Of a stretch of DNA of 64,000 nt, positions 9,371 to 18,864 are shown one piece after another. A program made the position numbers and the translations under genes. Within the stretch, counting starts at the first letter, position 1. Each line of letters opens with the position of its first letter. The stretch is from an uncultured Clostridia bacterium. GTDB lineage: Bacteria; Bacillota; Clostridia; TANB77; CAG-508. The stretch spans positions 1-64,000 of the forward strand of contig CANPVM010000004.1 in NCBI GenBank assembly GCA_947581805.1, given 5' to 3'. The notes below the pieces were generated by a model. The model did not search any database. It saw only the letters and a list, made by a program, of their open reading frames with translations, and was not told where the DNA came from.

Positions 9371-9409
9371 AAACAAAAGATGAAAATTGGTAATAAGGGG
9401 GCAAAATAA

Positions 9410-10339
9410 GTGGCAAGGAAAAAGAAAAAGGTAAAACAAATAGAAGCAATTATTGGAATTGTTATTTTAGCTATTCTAGCATTAGGAGCATGGCAAAGTG
9501 GAGAAATACAAAACTATTTTTCAAAAAATAAAAAAGTAGTTAATCCAATTACAGCAGAAGAAAGCCAAAATGTTGTGCTAGAAGGAGAAGACATTCTTCA
9601 AATTCACTTTTTTGATGTAGGTCAGGCAGATAGTATTTTACTAATTAGCGATGGAAAAACTATGTTAATTGATGCTGGAAATAATGAAGATGGAGAATTA
9701 GTAGTTAGTAATATTAAAAATTTAGGTATTACAAAACTAGATTATGTAGTAGGAACTCATCCACACGAAGACCATATTGGTGGCCTAGATGATGTAATTT
9801 CTAATTTTGAAATAGGAACTATTTATATGCCAAAAGTACAAACCAATACTAAAACGTTTGAAGATGTGTTGGATACAATTAGTAGTAAAAATTTAAACAT
9901 TACTACACCAAAACAAGGAAACAAATTTATGGTAGGAAAAGTAGAATGTGAAATAATGTTAGCACCAGATGTTACAAAACAGGTAGAAGAAAACTTAAAT
10001 TTATCGTCTATTGTAATAAGAGCAAGCTATAAAGAGCAAACTTATTTATTTATGGCAGATGCAGAAGAAGAAAACGAAAAGGCACGTACATGGGAACAAA
10101 GTAATGTATTAAAAGTAGGACATCATGGCTCAGATACTAGCACTTCTACTACATTTTTAAATCAAGTCTTGCCACAAATAGCCATTATTTCAGTAGGAAA
10201 AGATAATTCTTACCACCATCCAAGTCAAACAACATTAGATAAATTCACTAAATTAGGAACACTTGTATATCGAACAGATGAAAAAGGAAATATTTTAATT
10301 GAAAGCGATGGAATTCAAAATAAAGTATCTTTCTATTGA
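9410..10339 (+). CDS. ComEC-like metallo-beta-lactamase-fold hydrolase
   Basis: 309 residues with an N-terminal membrane anchor (about residues 9-28) and an extracytoplasmic MBL domain resembling the C-terminal part of ComEC/Rec2. Visible: HFFDVGQADSILL, LIDAG, the metal motif THPHEDHIGG (HxHxDH), the later GHHGSDTS, and VGKDNSYHHPS. It probably hydrolyses extracellular DNA or another phosphodiester. The start is GTG at 9410 behind AAGGGGGC. It forms an operon with the DUF3006 gene. Confidence 0.85.
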   Translation: MARKKKKVKQIEAIIGIVILAILALGAWQSGEIQNYFSKNKKVVNPITAEESQNVVLEGEDILQIHFFDVGQADSILLISDGKTMLIDAGNNEDGELVVSNIKNLGITKLDYVVGTHPHEDHIGGLDDVISNFEIGTIYMPKVQTNTKTFEDVLDTISSKNLNITTPKQGNKFMVGKVECEIMLAPDVTKQVEENLNLSSIVIRASYKEQTYLFMADAEEENEKARTWEQSNVLKVGHHGSDTSTSTTFLNQVLPQIAIISVGKDNSYHHPSQTTLDKFTKLGTLVYRTDEKGNILIESDGIQNKVSFY

Positions 10340-10421
10340 AAAAATACGAAAGTTATGCTATACTATACAATGTAACTATTTAAAATTCTAATAGCCAAAT
10401 TGGGCAGATAGGAGAAAAAAT

Positions 10422-10922
10422 ATGAAAAAGTGGGCAAAGGTCACAATAGGGGTAGTAGCAGGAACGGCAATTGGAGCATATATAGTCACTCTGCTCAAGC
10501 TTTTGAAAGAACACATAGAATGGAGAGAATACCAAGAGGAGGATGAAGACTTCGACGATGATTTCCTCGATGATTATTATTATGATGAAGACGAGGATGA
10601 CGAAGAAAATGAATTACTGGATGAAGAAATTGCCAAGGAGTTCGATGACGAAGAAAATGAATTACTGGATGAAGAAATTGCCAAGGAATTTGATGAAGAA
10701 GAGCAAAAAGCAGAGACCATGAAAAGCTTACGTGAAGAAGTAACGAAGGACTATGAAAAAACTAAAAAAAGTAAAATGGACGGAGATGCTGTGCGTGAAG
10801 TAATTCGCAAATATTTTGAAGAGGATAAGGAAGAACAGCAAAGCAAGCAACAAGAAGAAAAACAGAAAGAAATACCAACAGTAGCAGAAACTTTGCAGGA
10901 CTTTCTGGTAGAAGAATCTTAA
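10422..10922 (+). CDS. Acidic membrane-anchored protein with a 16-residue tandem repeat
   Basis: 166 residues: one N-terminal membrane segment (about 7-25), then a very acidic coiled tail. Residues about 59-90 are two perfect copies of DDEENELLDEEIAKEF, encoded by a 48-bp direct repeat at 10596-10691. The remainder is Glu/Lys/Gln-rich and likely helical. GATAGGAGA lies upstream of the ATG. I do not recognise a family; it may be a cell-surface or membrane-scaffold protein. It ends in a strong terminator. Confidence 0.7.
   Translation: MKKWAKVTIGVVAGTAIGAYIVTLLKLLKEHIEWREYQEEDEDFDDDFLDDYYYDEDEDDEENELLDEEIAKEFDDEENELLDEEIAKEFDEEEQKAETMKSLREEVTKDYEKTKKSKMDGDAVREVIRKYFEEDKEEQQSKQQEEKQKEIPTVAETLQDFLVEES
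10596..10691 (+). repeat. 48-bp tandem repeat, two copies, in coding sequence
   Basis: 10596-10643 and 10644-10691 differ only at the third base of the last two codons (GAG TTC versus GAA TTT). It looks like a recent in-frame duplication that could vary between strains. Confidence 0.9.
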
Positions 10923-10934
10923 GTTCACAAGCAA

Positions 10935-10980
10935 AAAAGTAAAGGCAGGTACAAATTTGTATCTGCCTTTTTACTTTTCT
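10935..10980 (+). terminator. Rho-independent terminator
   Basis: AAAAGTAAAGGCAG pairs with CTGCCTTTTTACTTTT, with loop GTACAAATTTGTAT, just after the acidic repeat gene. Confidence 0.85.
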
Positions 10981-11046
10981 AAAAAATATAAATATAGTAC
11001 AATTTTTAAAATAGAATGGTTCACACAAAATTTACAGAGTAAAGGG

Positions 11047-11076
11047 TTGACAAACAAGCTATAAATTACATATAAT
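11047..11076 (+). promoter_or_regulatory. Promoter for the heterodimeric ABC exporter
   Basis: TTGACA at 11047-11052 and TATAAT at 11071-11076, 18-bp spacer, about 38 bp before the ATG. Confidence 0.7.
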
Positions 11077-11113
11077 TTAATTTTAAGAGAGAATACAAAA
11101 AGAGGAGAAAAAC

Positions 11114-13504
11114 ATGTTCAAAATATTAATGAATTTAAGAAAAACAATGCTATCTGTTATTTTTATCATCATTTTATTATGCGTGCAAGCATGGGCAGAT
11201 TTAAGCTTGCCAGATTATACTTCTAAAATAGTAAACATAGGCATTCAACAAGGTGGAATTGAAAATGTAGCGGCAGAAGCCATTCGTAAATCACAAATGG
11301 AGCTTATTTTACTATTTACGAAAGAGGATAACACAATTTTAGATAACTATACTCTTATTGCAAAAGAAAACTTAGAACCAAAAGAGTATGAAGAATATGA
11401 AAAAGAATATCCAAAACTAGCAGAAGAAGCATTATACATTAGAAAAGAAATAAATAAAGAGCAACAAGAAGAATTAAGCACAGCTTTAGCAAAACCATTG
11501 ATGATACTTTCTATGTTAAATAACGAAGAAATGCAGCAAAACATAAAAAGCCAAATGGTAGCTACTATGGAAAGTATGAGAGAATATACTCAAGAAACCA
11601 TGCCAGAAGAATTACAAAATGCAATACATACAGAAAATATTCAAAATAACAGTGACATTATACGACCTGAAATTATGAAGCAAATGTCACTAGAAGAGTT
11701 ATTACTAGCCTTGCCAGAAGACCAACTAGAAACTATGTTAAATAGTGTAGAACAAAAATTAGATACAATGAGTGAGTCAATAATAGAGCAGGCAGCTATC
11801 AATCAAGTGAAAGCAGAATACCAAGCAATTGGAATAAATACAGATGATGTACAAAATCAATATATTTTAATGTCAGGACTTAGAATGTTAGGCGTTGCAT
11901 TTATTAGTATGACATCAGCAGTTATCATCATGCTATTATCATCTAGGGTAGCAGCACATCTAGGAAGAACATTAAGAGATAAAGTATTCCAAAAAGTTAT
12001 TCATTTTTCAACAAAAGAATTCCGTGAATTCTCAACAGCTTCTTTAATTACAAGAAGTACCAATGACATTCAACAAATTCAAGGACTTATTGCTATGCTA
12101 TTCCGTGTAGTTGTATATGCACCTATCATGGGAATAGGAGGAGTTATTCGTGTACTTGCTAACAATAATACTTCTATGGCATGGATTATTGGCTTAGCTG
12201 TTCTTTGCATCATGGGAATTGTAATAATTCTATTTATTGTAGCAATGCCAAAATTCAAAAAATTACAAGAATTAGTAGATAAATTAAACTTAGTAGCAAG
12301 AGAAATATTAACAGGACTTCCTGTTATTCGTGCATTTAATACACAAACAAGAGAAGAAGCACGTTTTGACACGGCAAACCAAGTTTTAATGAAAACCAAT
12401 ATTTTCGTCAACCGTGCCATGAGTATAATGATGCCTGCTTTAATGCTAGTTATGAACTCTATTATGCTTCTTATTATATGGGTAGGAGGTCATAGCGTAG
12501 ATGAAGGAATAATACAAGTAGGAGATATGATGGCATTTATACAATACACAATGCATATAGTAATGAGCTTCTTAGTAATTTCAATGATATCCATTATGCT
12601 TCCACGTGCTGCAGTATCAGCAAAACGTATAAATGAAGTATTGGAAACAAAGCCAAGTATAGATGATAAACCAAAAACAAAAGGATTTAAAGAAGACAAA
12701 AAAGGTTGGGTAGAATTTAGAAATGTATGCTTCCGTTATCCAGATGCAGATAGTGAAATTTTAGAAGACATCAATTTTACAGCAAAACCAGGAGAAACAA
12801 CAGCAATAATTGGAAGCACAGGAAGCGGAAAATCAACTGTTGTAAATTTAATTCCTCGTTTCTATGATGTAACAAGAGGAGAACTTTTAATAGATGGCGT
12901 TAATATAAAAGAAGTACCACAAAAAGAATTAAGAAAAAAAGTAGGATTTGTACCACAAAAAGGAATGTTATTCTCTGGAACAATACGTTCAAATATAAAA
13001 TATGGTAACCCAGAAATGTCAGACGAGCAAATGATAAAAGCAGCAAGAATTGCGCAAGCAGAAGAATTCATAGAAACAAAGCAAGAAAAATATGATGCAC
13101 CAATTGCACAAGGAGGAAATAACGTATCTGGAGGACAAAAACAACGTTTGTCAATTGCAAGAGCCATCGCCATAGACCCAGAAATTTTAGTATTTGATGA
13201 TAGCTTCTCAGCATTAGATTTAAAAACAGACCAAAAATTAAGAGAAGCACTTGCCAAAGAAACCAAATCCAAAACTGTTTTTGGGGACGGAGGAAAAAAA
13301 CAGGTTCAAGGAAAAACAGTTATTATTGTAGCGCAAAGAATTAGTACAATTATGAATGCAGAGCAGATTATTGTACTAGAAGAAGGAAAGATGGTAGGAA
13401 AAGGTACACACGAAGAACTAATGAAAAATTGTGAAACTTACAAGCAAATCGCTATGTCACAATTATCAGAAGAAGAACTAAATGGAGCAGAAAGGAGAAA
13501 ATAA
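11114..13504 (+). CDS. ABC exporter subunit A (degenerate ATPase site)
   Basis: 796 residues: an exporter-type membrane domain fused to a C-terminal nucleotide-binding domain. Between helices 1 and 2 there is an extra extracytoplasmic helical domain of about 200 residues (about 50-250), which makes it longer than the usual 580-600. Walker A is GSTGSGKST, the signature VSGGQKQR, and Walker B ILVFDDS, where the catalytic Glu is Asp. This marks the non-canonical site of heterodimeric exporters such as BmrC or TM287. Its partner follows at 13508. A 14-residue insertion (about residues 723-736) sits just before IIVAQR and appears to derive from a REP-like element. Confidence 0.9.
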   Translation: MFKILMNLRKTMLSVIFIIILLCVQAWADLSLPDYTSKIVNIGIQQGGIENVAAEAIRKSQMELILLFTKEDNTILDNYTLIAKENLEPKEYEEYEKEYPKLAEEALYIRKEINKEQQEELSTALAKPLMILSMLNNEEMQQNIKSQMVATMESMREYTQETMPEELQNAIHTENIQNNSDIIRPEIMKQMSLEELLLALPEDQLETMLNSVEQKLDTMSESIIEQAAINQVKAEYQAIGINTDDVQNQYILMSGLRMLGVAFISMTSAVIIMLLSSRVAAHLGRTLRDKVFQKVIHFSTKEFREFSTASLITRSTNDIQQIQGLIAMLFRVVVYAPIMGIGGVIRVLANNNTSMAWIIGLAVLCIMGIVIILFIVAMPKFKKLQELVDKLNLVAREILTGLPVIRAFNTQTREEARFDTANQVLMKTNIFVNRAMSIMMPALMLVMNSIMLLIIWVGGHSVDEGIIQVGDMMAFIQYTMHIVMSFLVISMISIMLPRAAVSAKRINEVLETKPSIDDKPKTKGFKEDKKGWVEFRNVCFRYPDADSEILEDINFTAKPGETTAIIGSTGSGKSTVVNLIPRFYDVTRGELLIDGVNIKEVPQKELRKKVGFVPQKGMLFSGTIRSNIKYGNPEMSDEQMIKAARIAQAEEFIETKQEKYDAPIAQGGNNVSGGQKQRLSIARAIAIDPEILVFDDSFSALDLKTDQKLREALAKETKSKTVFGDGGKKQVQGKTVIIVAQRISTIMNAEQIIVLEEGKMVGKGTHEELMKNCETYKQIAMSQLSEEELNGAERRK
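13271..13321 (+). repeat. REP-like element inserted in frame inside the ABC exporter gene
   Basis: The coding text reads KSKTV, then 14 extra residues, then IIVAQR, where family members run straight through. The 42 extra bases contain TTTGGGGACGGAGGAAAAAA, close to the intergenic repeats at 15341 and 38360 (TAGGGACGGRGCAAAAAA), and are bounded by near-identical AAAACTGTT and AAAACAGTT, resembling a 9-bp target duplication. The insertion keeps the frame. Confidence 0.6.
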
Positions 13505-13507
13505 ACT

Positions 13508-15338
13508 ATGCCACGGACCAATGGGAAGACCAGGTAGAGGACCTGCAAGACCAGTTGAAAAAGCAAAAGATTTTAAAGGTACTACTAAAAAGTTGATAAA
13601 GAATTATTTATCAAGTTATAAAGTAGCACTATTGATTGTTATTATTTTTGCCATAGGAAGCACCATTTTTTCTATTGTAGGACCTAAAATACTGGGAAAT
13701 GCAACAACAGAAATTTTTAATGGATTAATAAATAAATTATCAGGAGGAACTGGTATTGATTTTGCAAAAATAGCAGAAATTTTACTAACACTTCTTGTTC
13801 TTTATTTAGTAAGTGCACTATTTTCATTAATTCAAGGTTTTACTATGACATCAGTATCACAAAAATTAACTTATAAACTAAGAAATGATTTAGTAATAAA
13901 AATTAACAAATTACCAATGCATTATTTTGATAAAAAAACCAATGGAGAAGTGCTATCTGTTATTACAAACGATATTGATACTTTATCACAAAACTTAAAC
14001 CAAAGTATTACACAAATTATTACCGCTATTTGTACTTTTTTTGGAATTTTAATTATGATGCTTTCAATTAGCGTTGAAATGACAATGATTTCTTTACTTA
14101 TTTTGCCTGTTACAGTTATTTTTGTTAGAATTATTGTAGGAAAATCACAAAAATACTTTAAAAGACAGCAAGACTATTTAGGACATGTAAATGGTCAAGT
14201 AGAAGAAGTATATGGCGGTCATACTATTGTAAAAGCCTTTAATGGAGAAGAAAAAGCATTAGAAGAATTTAATAAAGCTAATCAAGAATTATACCATTCT
14301 GCATGGAAATCTCAATTCTTATCGGGTTTAATGCATCCTATTATGAATTTTATAGCAAACATTGGATATGTTGCCATTGCTATTTTAGGAGGATATTTAG
14401 CAATTGAAGGAAAAATTACAGTAGGAAATATTCAATCTTTTATTCAATATAATAAGCAATTTACACAACCAATTAACCAAATTGCACAAGTATCTAGTAT
14501 GTTACAAGCCATGGTAGCAGCGGCAGAAAGAGTATTTGAATTTTTAGAAGAAAAAGAAGAAGTGCCAGATACATTAGAGCCAAAAGCAACAGAAGGATTA
14601 AAAGGAAATGTTACTTTTGACCATGTAAAGTTTGGATATAACGAAGATAAAACAATTATTCATGACTTTAGTGCTAAAATTAAAGATGGTCAAAAAGTAG
14701 CAATTGTAGGACCAACTGGAGCAGGAAAGACCACTATGGTAAAACTACTTATGAGATTCTATGATGTAAATAGTGGGGCTATTTTAATTGATGGCATTAA
14801 CATTCAAGACTTCAAACGAGAAGAATTAAGAAAAATGTTTGGAATGGTATTGCAAGATACATGGCTATTTGGAGGAAGCATTAAAGACAATATTCGTTAT
14901 GGTGCACCAGAGGCAGAAGATAACGAAGTAATAGAAGCGGCTAAAGCAGCTCATGTTCACCATTTCATCAAAACTTTACCAAATAGTTATGATATGATTT
15001 TAAATGAAGAATCAAGTAATATATCCAGTGGACAAAAACAATTATTAACCATTGCCAGAGTCATTTTAGCAAATCCAAAAATTCTAATCTTAGATGAAGC
15101 AACAAGTTCAATAGACACAAGAACAGAATTACAAATTCAATCTGCCATGGATAATTTAATGAAAGGAAGAACCAGCTTCATTATAGCCCATAGATTATCT
15201 ACCATCAAAAATGCAGACTTAATCTTAGTAATGAACCACGGAGACATTGTAGAACAAGGAACACATGAAGAACTATTAAAGAAAAAAGGCTTCTATGCAG
15301 ACCTATACAATAGCCAATTTGAAGAAGTAGAAGATTAA
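13508..15338 (+). CDS. ABC exporter subunit B (canonical ATPase), likely +1 recoding at codon 3
   Basis: 609 residues: exporter-type membrane domain, then a nucleotide-binding domain with Walker A GPTGAGKTT, signature SSGQKQ, Walker B ILILDEATSS with catalytic Glu, and a His switch (IIAHRLS). With subunit A it forms a heterodimer with one active and one degenerate site. The well-placed ribosome site AAAGGAG (13491-13497) points to ATG at 13508, but that start reads ATG CCA CGG and then hits TAG within ten codons. Skipping the C gives MPGPMGRPGRGP..., running into the domain. An alternative ATG at 13482 needs no recoding but has no ribosome site and overlaps the upstream gene. Confidence 0.85.
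13514..13517 (+). other. CGGA recoding site 2 (ABC exporter B, codon 3)
   Basis: ATG CCA CGG ACC in the zero frame; ATG CCA (C)GGA CCA ATG GGA restores the gene. This is the weakest of the six because an upstream in-frame ATG exists. Confidence 0.6.
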
Positions 15339-15340
15339 AT

Positions 15341-15381
15341 TTTAGGGACGGGGCAAAAAATATAAACTCCTGTAGATAACT
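15341..15381 (+). repeat. REP-like repeat (AGGGACGGGGC type)
   Basis: About 40 bp directly after a stop codon and closely matching 38360-38397: both read AGGGACGGRGCAAAAAATA, then AAA, a CTGT block and GATAACT. Confidence 0.75.
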
Positions 15382-15404
15382 TTTATATTTTAATATCATT
15401 TTAC

Positions 15405-15436
15405 AAAAATCGCTTATCATAGTATAGGCGATTTTT
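15405..15436 (+). terminator. Terminator after the ABC exporter operon
   Basis: AAAAATCGCT pairs with AGGCGATTTTT with one wobble, followed by CTATT. Confidence 0.7.
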
Positions 15437-15540
15437 CTATTGACAAAATAGTAATTCAAAATAAATTAAACGAACAAATTTCTTGTAAGTATATAAAAAA
15501 TATTATATAATAATGCTAAATTTTAAAGTAGGAGAAAACA

Positions 15541-16444
15541 ATGAATTTACCGGAATTTTTTATACAAATGTTGCAAAAACAATATGGAGAAGAATTAACA
15601 GAAAAAATAATAGAAGGCTATAACAAACAAAGAAAAGTAACACTTAGAGTGAACACGTTAAAAACAAGTGTAGAAGAGGTAAAAAAACAACTAACGAAAA
15701 ACAAAATTGAATGGGAAGAAGTACCTTTTAGCAAAGAAGCTCTTATTATAAAAGAAGCAAGAGAAGATAAAATACAAAGTTTAAGTTTATATGAAGAAGG
15801 ACAAATTTATTTGCAAAGTTTATCTTCTATGTTGCCACCTATTATTTTAAATCCACAAGAAAATACAGACATTTTAGATATGGCAGCAGCACCAGGTGGA
15901 AAAACGACGCAAATAGCGGCCTTAACTAATAATAATGCACATATTACTGCTTGTGAGAAAAATAAAATTCGATTAGAAAGATTAAAGTACAATATAGAAA
16001 AGCAAGGAGCAAGTTCAGTATATATCATGCAAGAAGATAGTAGAAATTTAAGCGACTTTTTCTCGTTTGATAAAATTTTGCTAGATGCACCTTGCTCACG
16101 GTAGTGGAACTTTAAATTTAGAAGATAAACATTTAGAAGAAAAATTTACAAAAAAATTAATAGAAAAATCAACGCAAACACAATTTAGTTTGCTTAAAAA
16201 AGCACTTCACATCTTAAAGGCAGGGCAAGAAATGGTATATTCTACTTGTTCCATTTTATCTTGTGAAAATGAAGAAGTTGTGCAAAAAGTGCTAAAAACA
16301 GAAAAAGCAAGCATTGTTCCTATAGAATTAACAGGAAAAGAAAATTTGCCATTACTTCCAACTACACTTGAAGGAACGATATGCATTATGCCAACAGAAT
16401 TATATGAAGGCTTCTTTGTAGCAAAAATAAGAAAAGAAAATTAA
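15541..16444 (+). CDS. RsmB/NOP-family RNA m5C methyltransferase, +1 recoding at CGG
   Basis: 300 residues when the C at 16099 is skipped: codons 1-186, then the frame from 16100. It is an SAM-dependent rRNA or tRNA cytosine-5 methyltransferase of the NOL1/NOP2/Sun family. SAM site DMAAAPGGKTTQ (about residues 117-128); motif IV DAPCSGSG, where the last Gly-Ser-Gly is reached only by recoding; catalytic TC motif YSTCS. The zero frame gives PCS-CGG-TAG, a stop immediately after the motif IV Cys, which would remove the catalytic Cys. The protein lacks the N-terminal NusB-like domain of RsmB. AGGAGAAAAC precedes the ATG. Confidence 0.88.
16099..16102 (+). other. CGGT recoding site 3 (m5C methyltransferase)
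   Basis: TGC TCA CGG TAG in the zero frame; TGC TCA (C)GGT AGT GGA gives PCSGSG. It is the only site followed by T, and the CGG is followed directly by a stop codon. Confidence 0.85.
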
Positions 16445-16537
16445 AAAGATATGAAAAAAGATTTAGTATGAAAGAAATATAGGTTAAAGAAAATTACTTT
16501 TTTTTATTTAGAATTGTAATAATGGAAGGAATAAAAA

Positions 16538-17707
16538 ATGAACAAAGAAACAATCAAAAAAAATATTATTTTTATATTATTAATTGGAATTGAAGGTTTG
16601 GCTTTTGGGTTATTAGATTGGGATAGCGTAGTTTCTGATTTAGTCTATCTACAACATAATAATAAATTGCTAATATCATTGATAGGTGCTAATATTGGTG
16701 TTGCAAAGTTTATTGCAACATTAGTTTGCATCTATATCAATGATTCTAAAAAGCCAAATAAGATTTTTATTATATGTGTCTTTCTATGTGCAATAGGCTC
16801 TATATTGATTGGCATTACGTATCATCTAAATTGGTTAATTCTATTTGCCATAATATACATATTAGAATCATTAGTGTTAGAAATATATTCAGGTTATCAT
16901 TATGCTTATGTATATAATTCTTTACCAGATGAAAAAGCAACCGAAGTACACTCTAAGAGAATTTCAATATTTAAAATCACTTTTATGATTGGAATAGGAA
17001 TAGCAAGTTTTTTAACAACAAAATTTATGAATAATACTATGATTTTTATAACAATTTTTAGTGCAATTGTTTTTTTATTACTTATGATACCAATTTCCAA
17101 AGTCAAAAATTACCCTAAAAATAAAGAAGAAAATAGAATACCATTAAGGGAAAAATTAAATTTAAAAAATTATACGAAATATTACAAAAATTGGGTTATG
17201 ACTAGATTTTTAGGAAAATTTGCTTTAAGTTCCTTGGTAGTACTACTATCAATAATAGCAATAGATAGTAGTTTGGATTTAACTATGTTAAAAACTTTCA
17301 AAACTGGTGCATGGTTTTTAAGCAGTATAGGTTTTTGGTTATCTGCTTATTTCATAAGAAATAAAATCATTGTAAAAGGAGATATATTGTGTAAATCAAC
17401 AATAGCAATTTTAGTCATTATTTCATTTTTTAATCCCTATGCTATTTATGCTATTTTATTAATAAATGGTTTATTAAATCCATTTAATACTATGTCAAAT
17501 TTTACTATGATACAAATGGATAACGATAATATAAGTGTTGCTCAAAAGGAATTGTTAATTAATCTTTTTGGATATTTTTCAGGAATGCTATCTTCTTACA
17601 TATTATTAAATATAAATGTAAATCTTGCACTAACACTGATAGTAATTACTTTAAGTCTTAGTGTTATAAATGAAACAAGATTATATAAAAGGAAAAAAAC
17701 AGAATGA
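16538..17707 (+). CDS. MFS-type permease
   Basis: 389 residues with about 12 hydrophobic helices in two halves linked by a charged loop near residue 190 (KVKNYPKNKEENR). The fold and length fit a major facilitator transporter. I see no substrate motif. GGAAGGAAT lies upstream of the ATG. It is followed by a terminator shared with the convergent DUF1064 gene. Confidence 0.7.
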   Translation: MNKETIKKNIIFILLIGIEGLAFGLLDWDSVVSDLVYLQHNNKLLISLIGANIGVAKFIATLVCIYINDSKKPNKIFIICVFLCAIGSILIGITYHLNWLILFAIIYILESLVLEIYSGYHYAYVYNSLPDEKATEVHSKRISIFKITFMIGIGIASFLTTKFMNNTMIFITIFSAIVFLLLMIPISKVKNYPKNKEENRIPLREKLNLKNYTKYYKNWVMTRFLGKFALSSLVVLLSIIAIDSSLDLTMLKTFKTGAWFLSSIGFWLSAYFIRNKIIVKGDILCKSTIAILVIISFFNPYAIYAILLINGLLNPFNTMSNFTMIQMDNDNISVAQKELLINLFGYFSGMLSSYILLNINVNLALTLIVITLSLSVINETRLYKRKKTE

Positions 17708-17734
17708 TATTTATACTACTAAAATACGAATAAT

Positions 17735-17784
17735 AAGAAAGAACGAAAATAAGAATATAATTTTCTATGTTCGTTCTTTCTTTT
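17735..17784. terminator. Bidirectional terminator between convergent genes
   Basis: AAGAAAGAACGAA pairs with TTCGTTCTTTCTT. Its stem sequence recurs in the terminator at 25405-25450. It serves the MFS gene on + and overlaps the end of the minus-strand gene. Confidence 0.75.
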
Positions 17785-18136
17785 ATTCAATCTCTGTAAT
17801 TTTTAAATTAAATTTATCTTCAAATACTTTCTTTTTTGCAATATATTCTTTCGTTTTAAAGCCTTTTACATCAATGACTTCTGCTTCTTTATTTTTATGA
17901 AAAACAATAAAATCTGCTTTATATTTTAAGCCAGGTGCTAGCATAAAAGTAGGTTGCAAACAGAAACCATCAATTTCTTTGGCTTGCAATTTTAATTTTA
18001 GTTCGCAGTAATAATCAGCTTCTTTTTGACTATCGAAAGTATGACCATCTACAGATACTTTATTTGCTCTATATTTACTTTTCTTTTTTGAACTATCTGT
18101 ATAATTTTTATAATCTTCTACACTCCAATGCTCCAT
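17783..18136 (-). CDS. DUF1064 family protein (nuclease-like fold)
   Basis: 117 residues. KYRANKVSVDGHTFDSQKEA, then LKYKADFIVFHK and EVIDVKGFKT, match DUF1064, a family found mainly in phages and their remnants with a PD-(D/E)xK-like arrangement (ADF...EVIDVKG). It may be a leftover of a mobile element. A ribosome site is present (AAGGGG upstream of ATG on the minus strand). No phage neighbours are seen. Confidence 0.75.
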   Translation of the reverse strand: MEHWSVEDYKNYTDSSKKKSKYRANKVSVDGHTFDSQKEADYYCELKLKLQAKEIDGFCLQPTFMLAPGLKYKADFIVFHKNKEAEVIDVKGFKTKEYIAKKKVFEDKFNLKITEIE

Positions 18137-18212
18137 TTTAAAACCCCTTTAATTCATTCTTGCTATTTCATTATAAGCAAAAATAAAAAAAAGTGCAAGT
18201 TAAAAAATTGTA

Positions 18213-18647
18213 TTATAAATATTTTTTCAAAGTCTCTACGCTATCTTCTTGCATAACAACAAAGTCATTTAAAACAGATTTAACATCTTGGGCAGCATTA
18301 GGGTTTTGATTAATAAGTCTTCTTCCTTCAATAATTCCCATATTGGTTCCTTGCATTAGTAACTCAGATAATTTTGAAGTAGTATCATCTACCATTGTTT
18401 TCATTTGAATTCCATACCATGTCATCATTTTATTCATAGTATTTGTCTCATGTGGCTCTTCTGTGCTATAGTTTTGGTAAATATTATTTACTCTTCTAGA
18501 AATATCTTCATATTTGTTATACTCCACATCAAGAACTTTCTTAAAATCATCATCTTTTACCTTTTGTGAAACATAAGAAATTGCGTCCATTCCCATAGTA
18601 GCTCCTTTGTTCACCTCATCTAAAATATTTAAATTTTGGTTATCCAT
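18213..18647 (-). CDS. Four-helix-bundle protein (DUF2383-like)
   Basis: 144 residues, almost all helical, soluble and Met-rich. The pattern of four long helices (start NILDEVNKGATMGMDAISYV, end VMQEDSVETLKKYL) resembles ferritin-like DUF2383 or CotF-type bundle proteins that are common in spore formers. Clear AGGAGG upstream of the ATG. No metal-ligand set is evident to me. Function unknown. Confidence 0.6.
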   Translation of the reverse strand: MDNQNLNILDEVNKGATMGMDAISYVSQKVKDDDFKKVLDVEYNKYEDISRRVNNIYQNYSTEEPHETNTMNKMMTWYGIQMKTMVDDTTSKLSELLMQGTNMGIIEGRRLINQNPNAAQDVKSVLNDFVVMQEDSVETLKKYL

Positions 18648-18864
18648 TTTTAAAAACCTCCTAAAAATCTTTTTAAGTAGTATGTACCAAAATTTAGAAA
18701 ATATGTAAAAAAGATTAAATTTTATTTACAAGTTTCCATAATAGTAGTATAATAATAAACAGTAACATTTTTTAACAATGTTTTAAATAAAACAATGAAA
18801 AGGAGGATAAAATTTAGTCATTTCACAAATTAACCAATTTATTTAGCAAAAGGAGGAAAAAATA

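Noticed and set aside
10596..10691. Short tandem repeat as a CRISPR array
   Set aside because: Two adjacent copies without spacers, in frame in a coding sequence.
13482..13507. Upstream ATG as start of ABC exporter subunit B
   Set aside because: No ribosome site and overlap with the previous gene. Kept as the main alternative to recoding at 13514.
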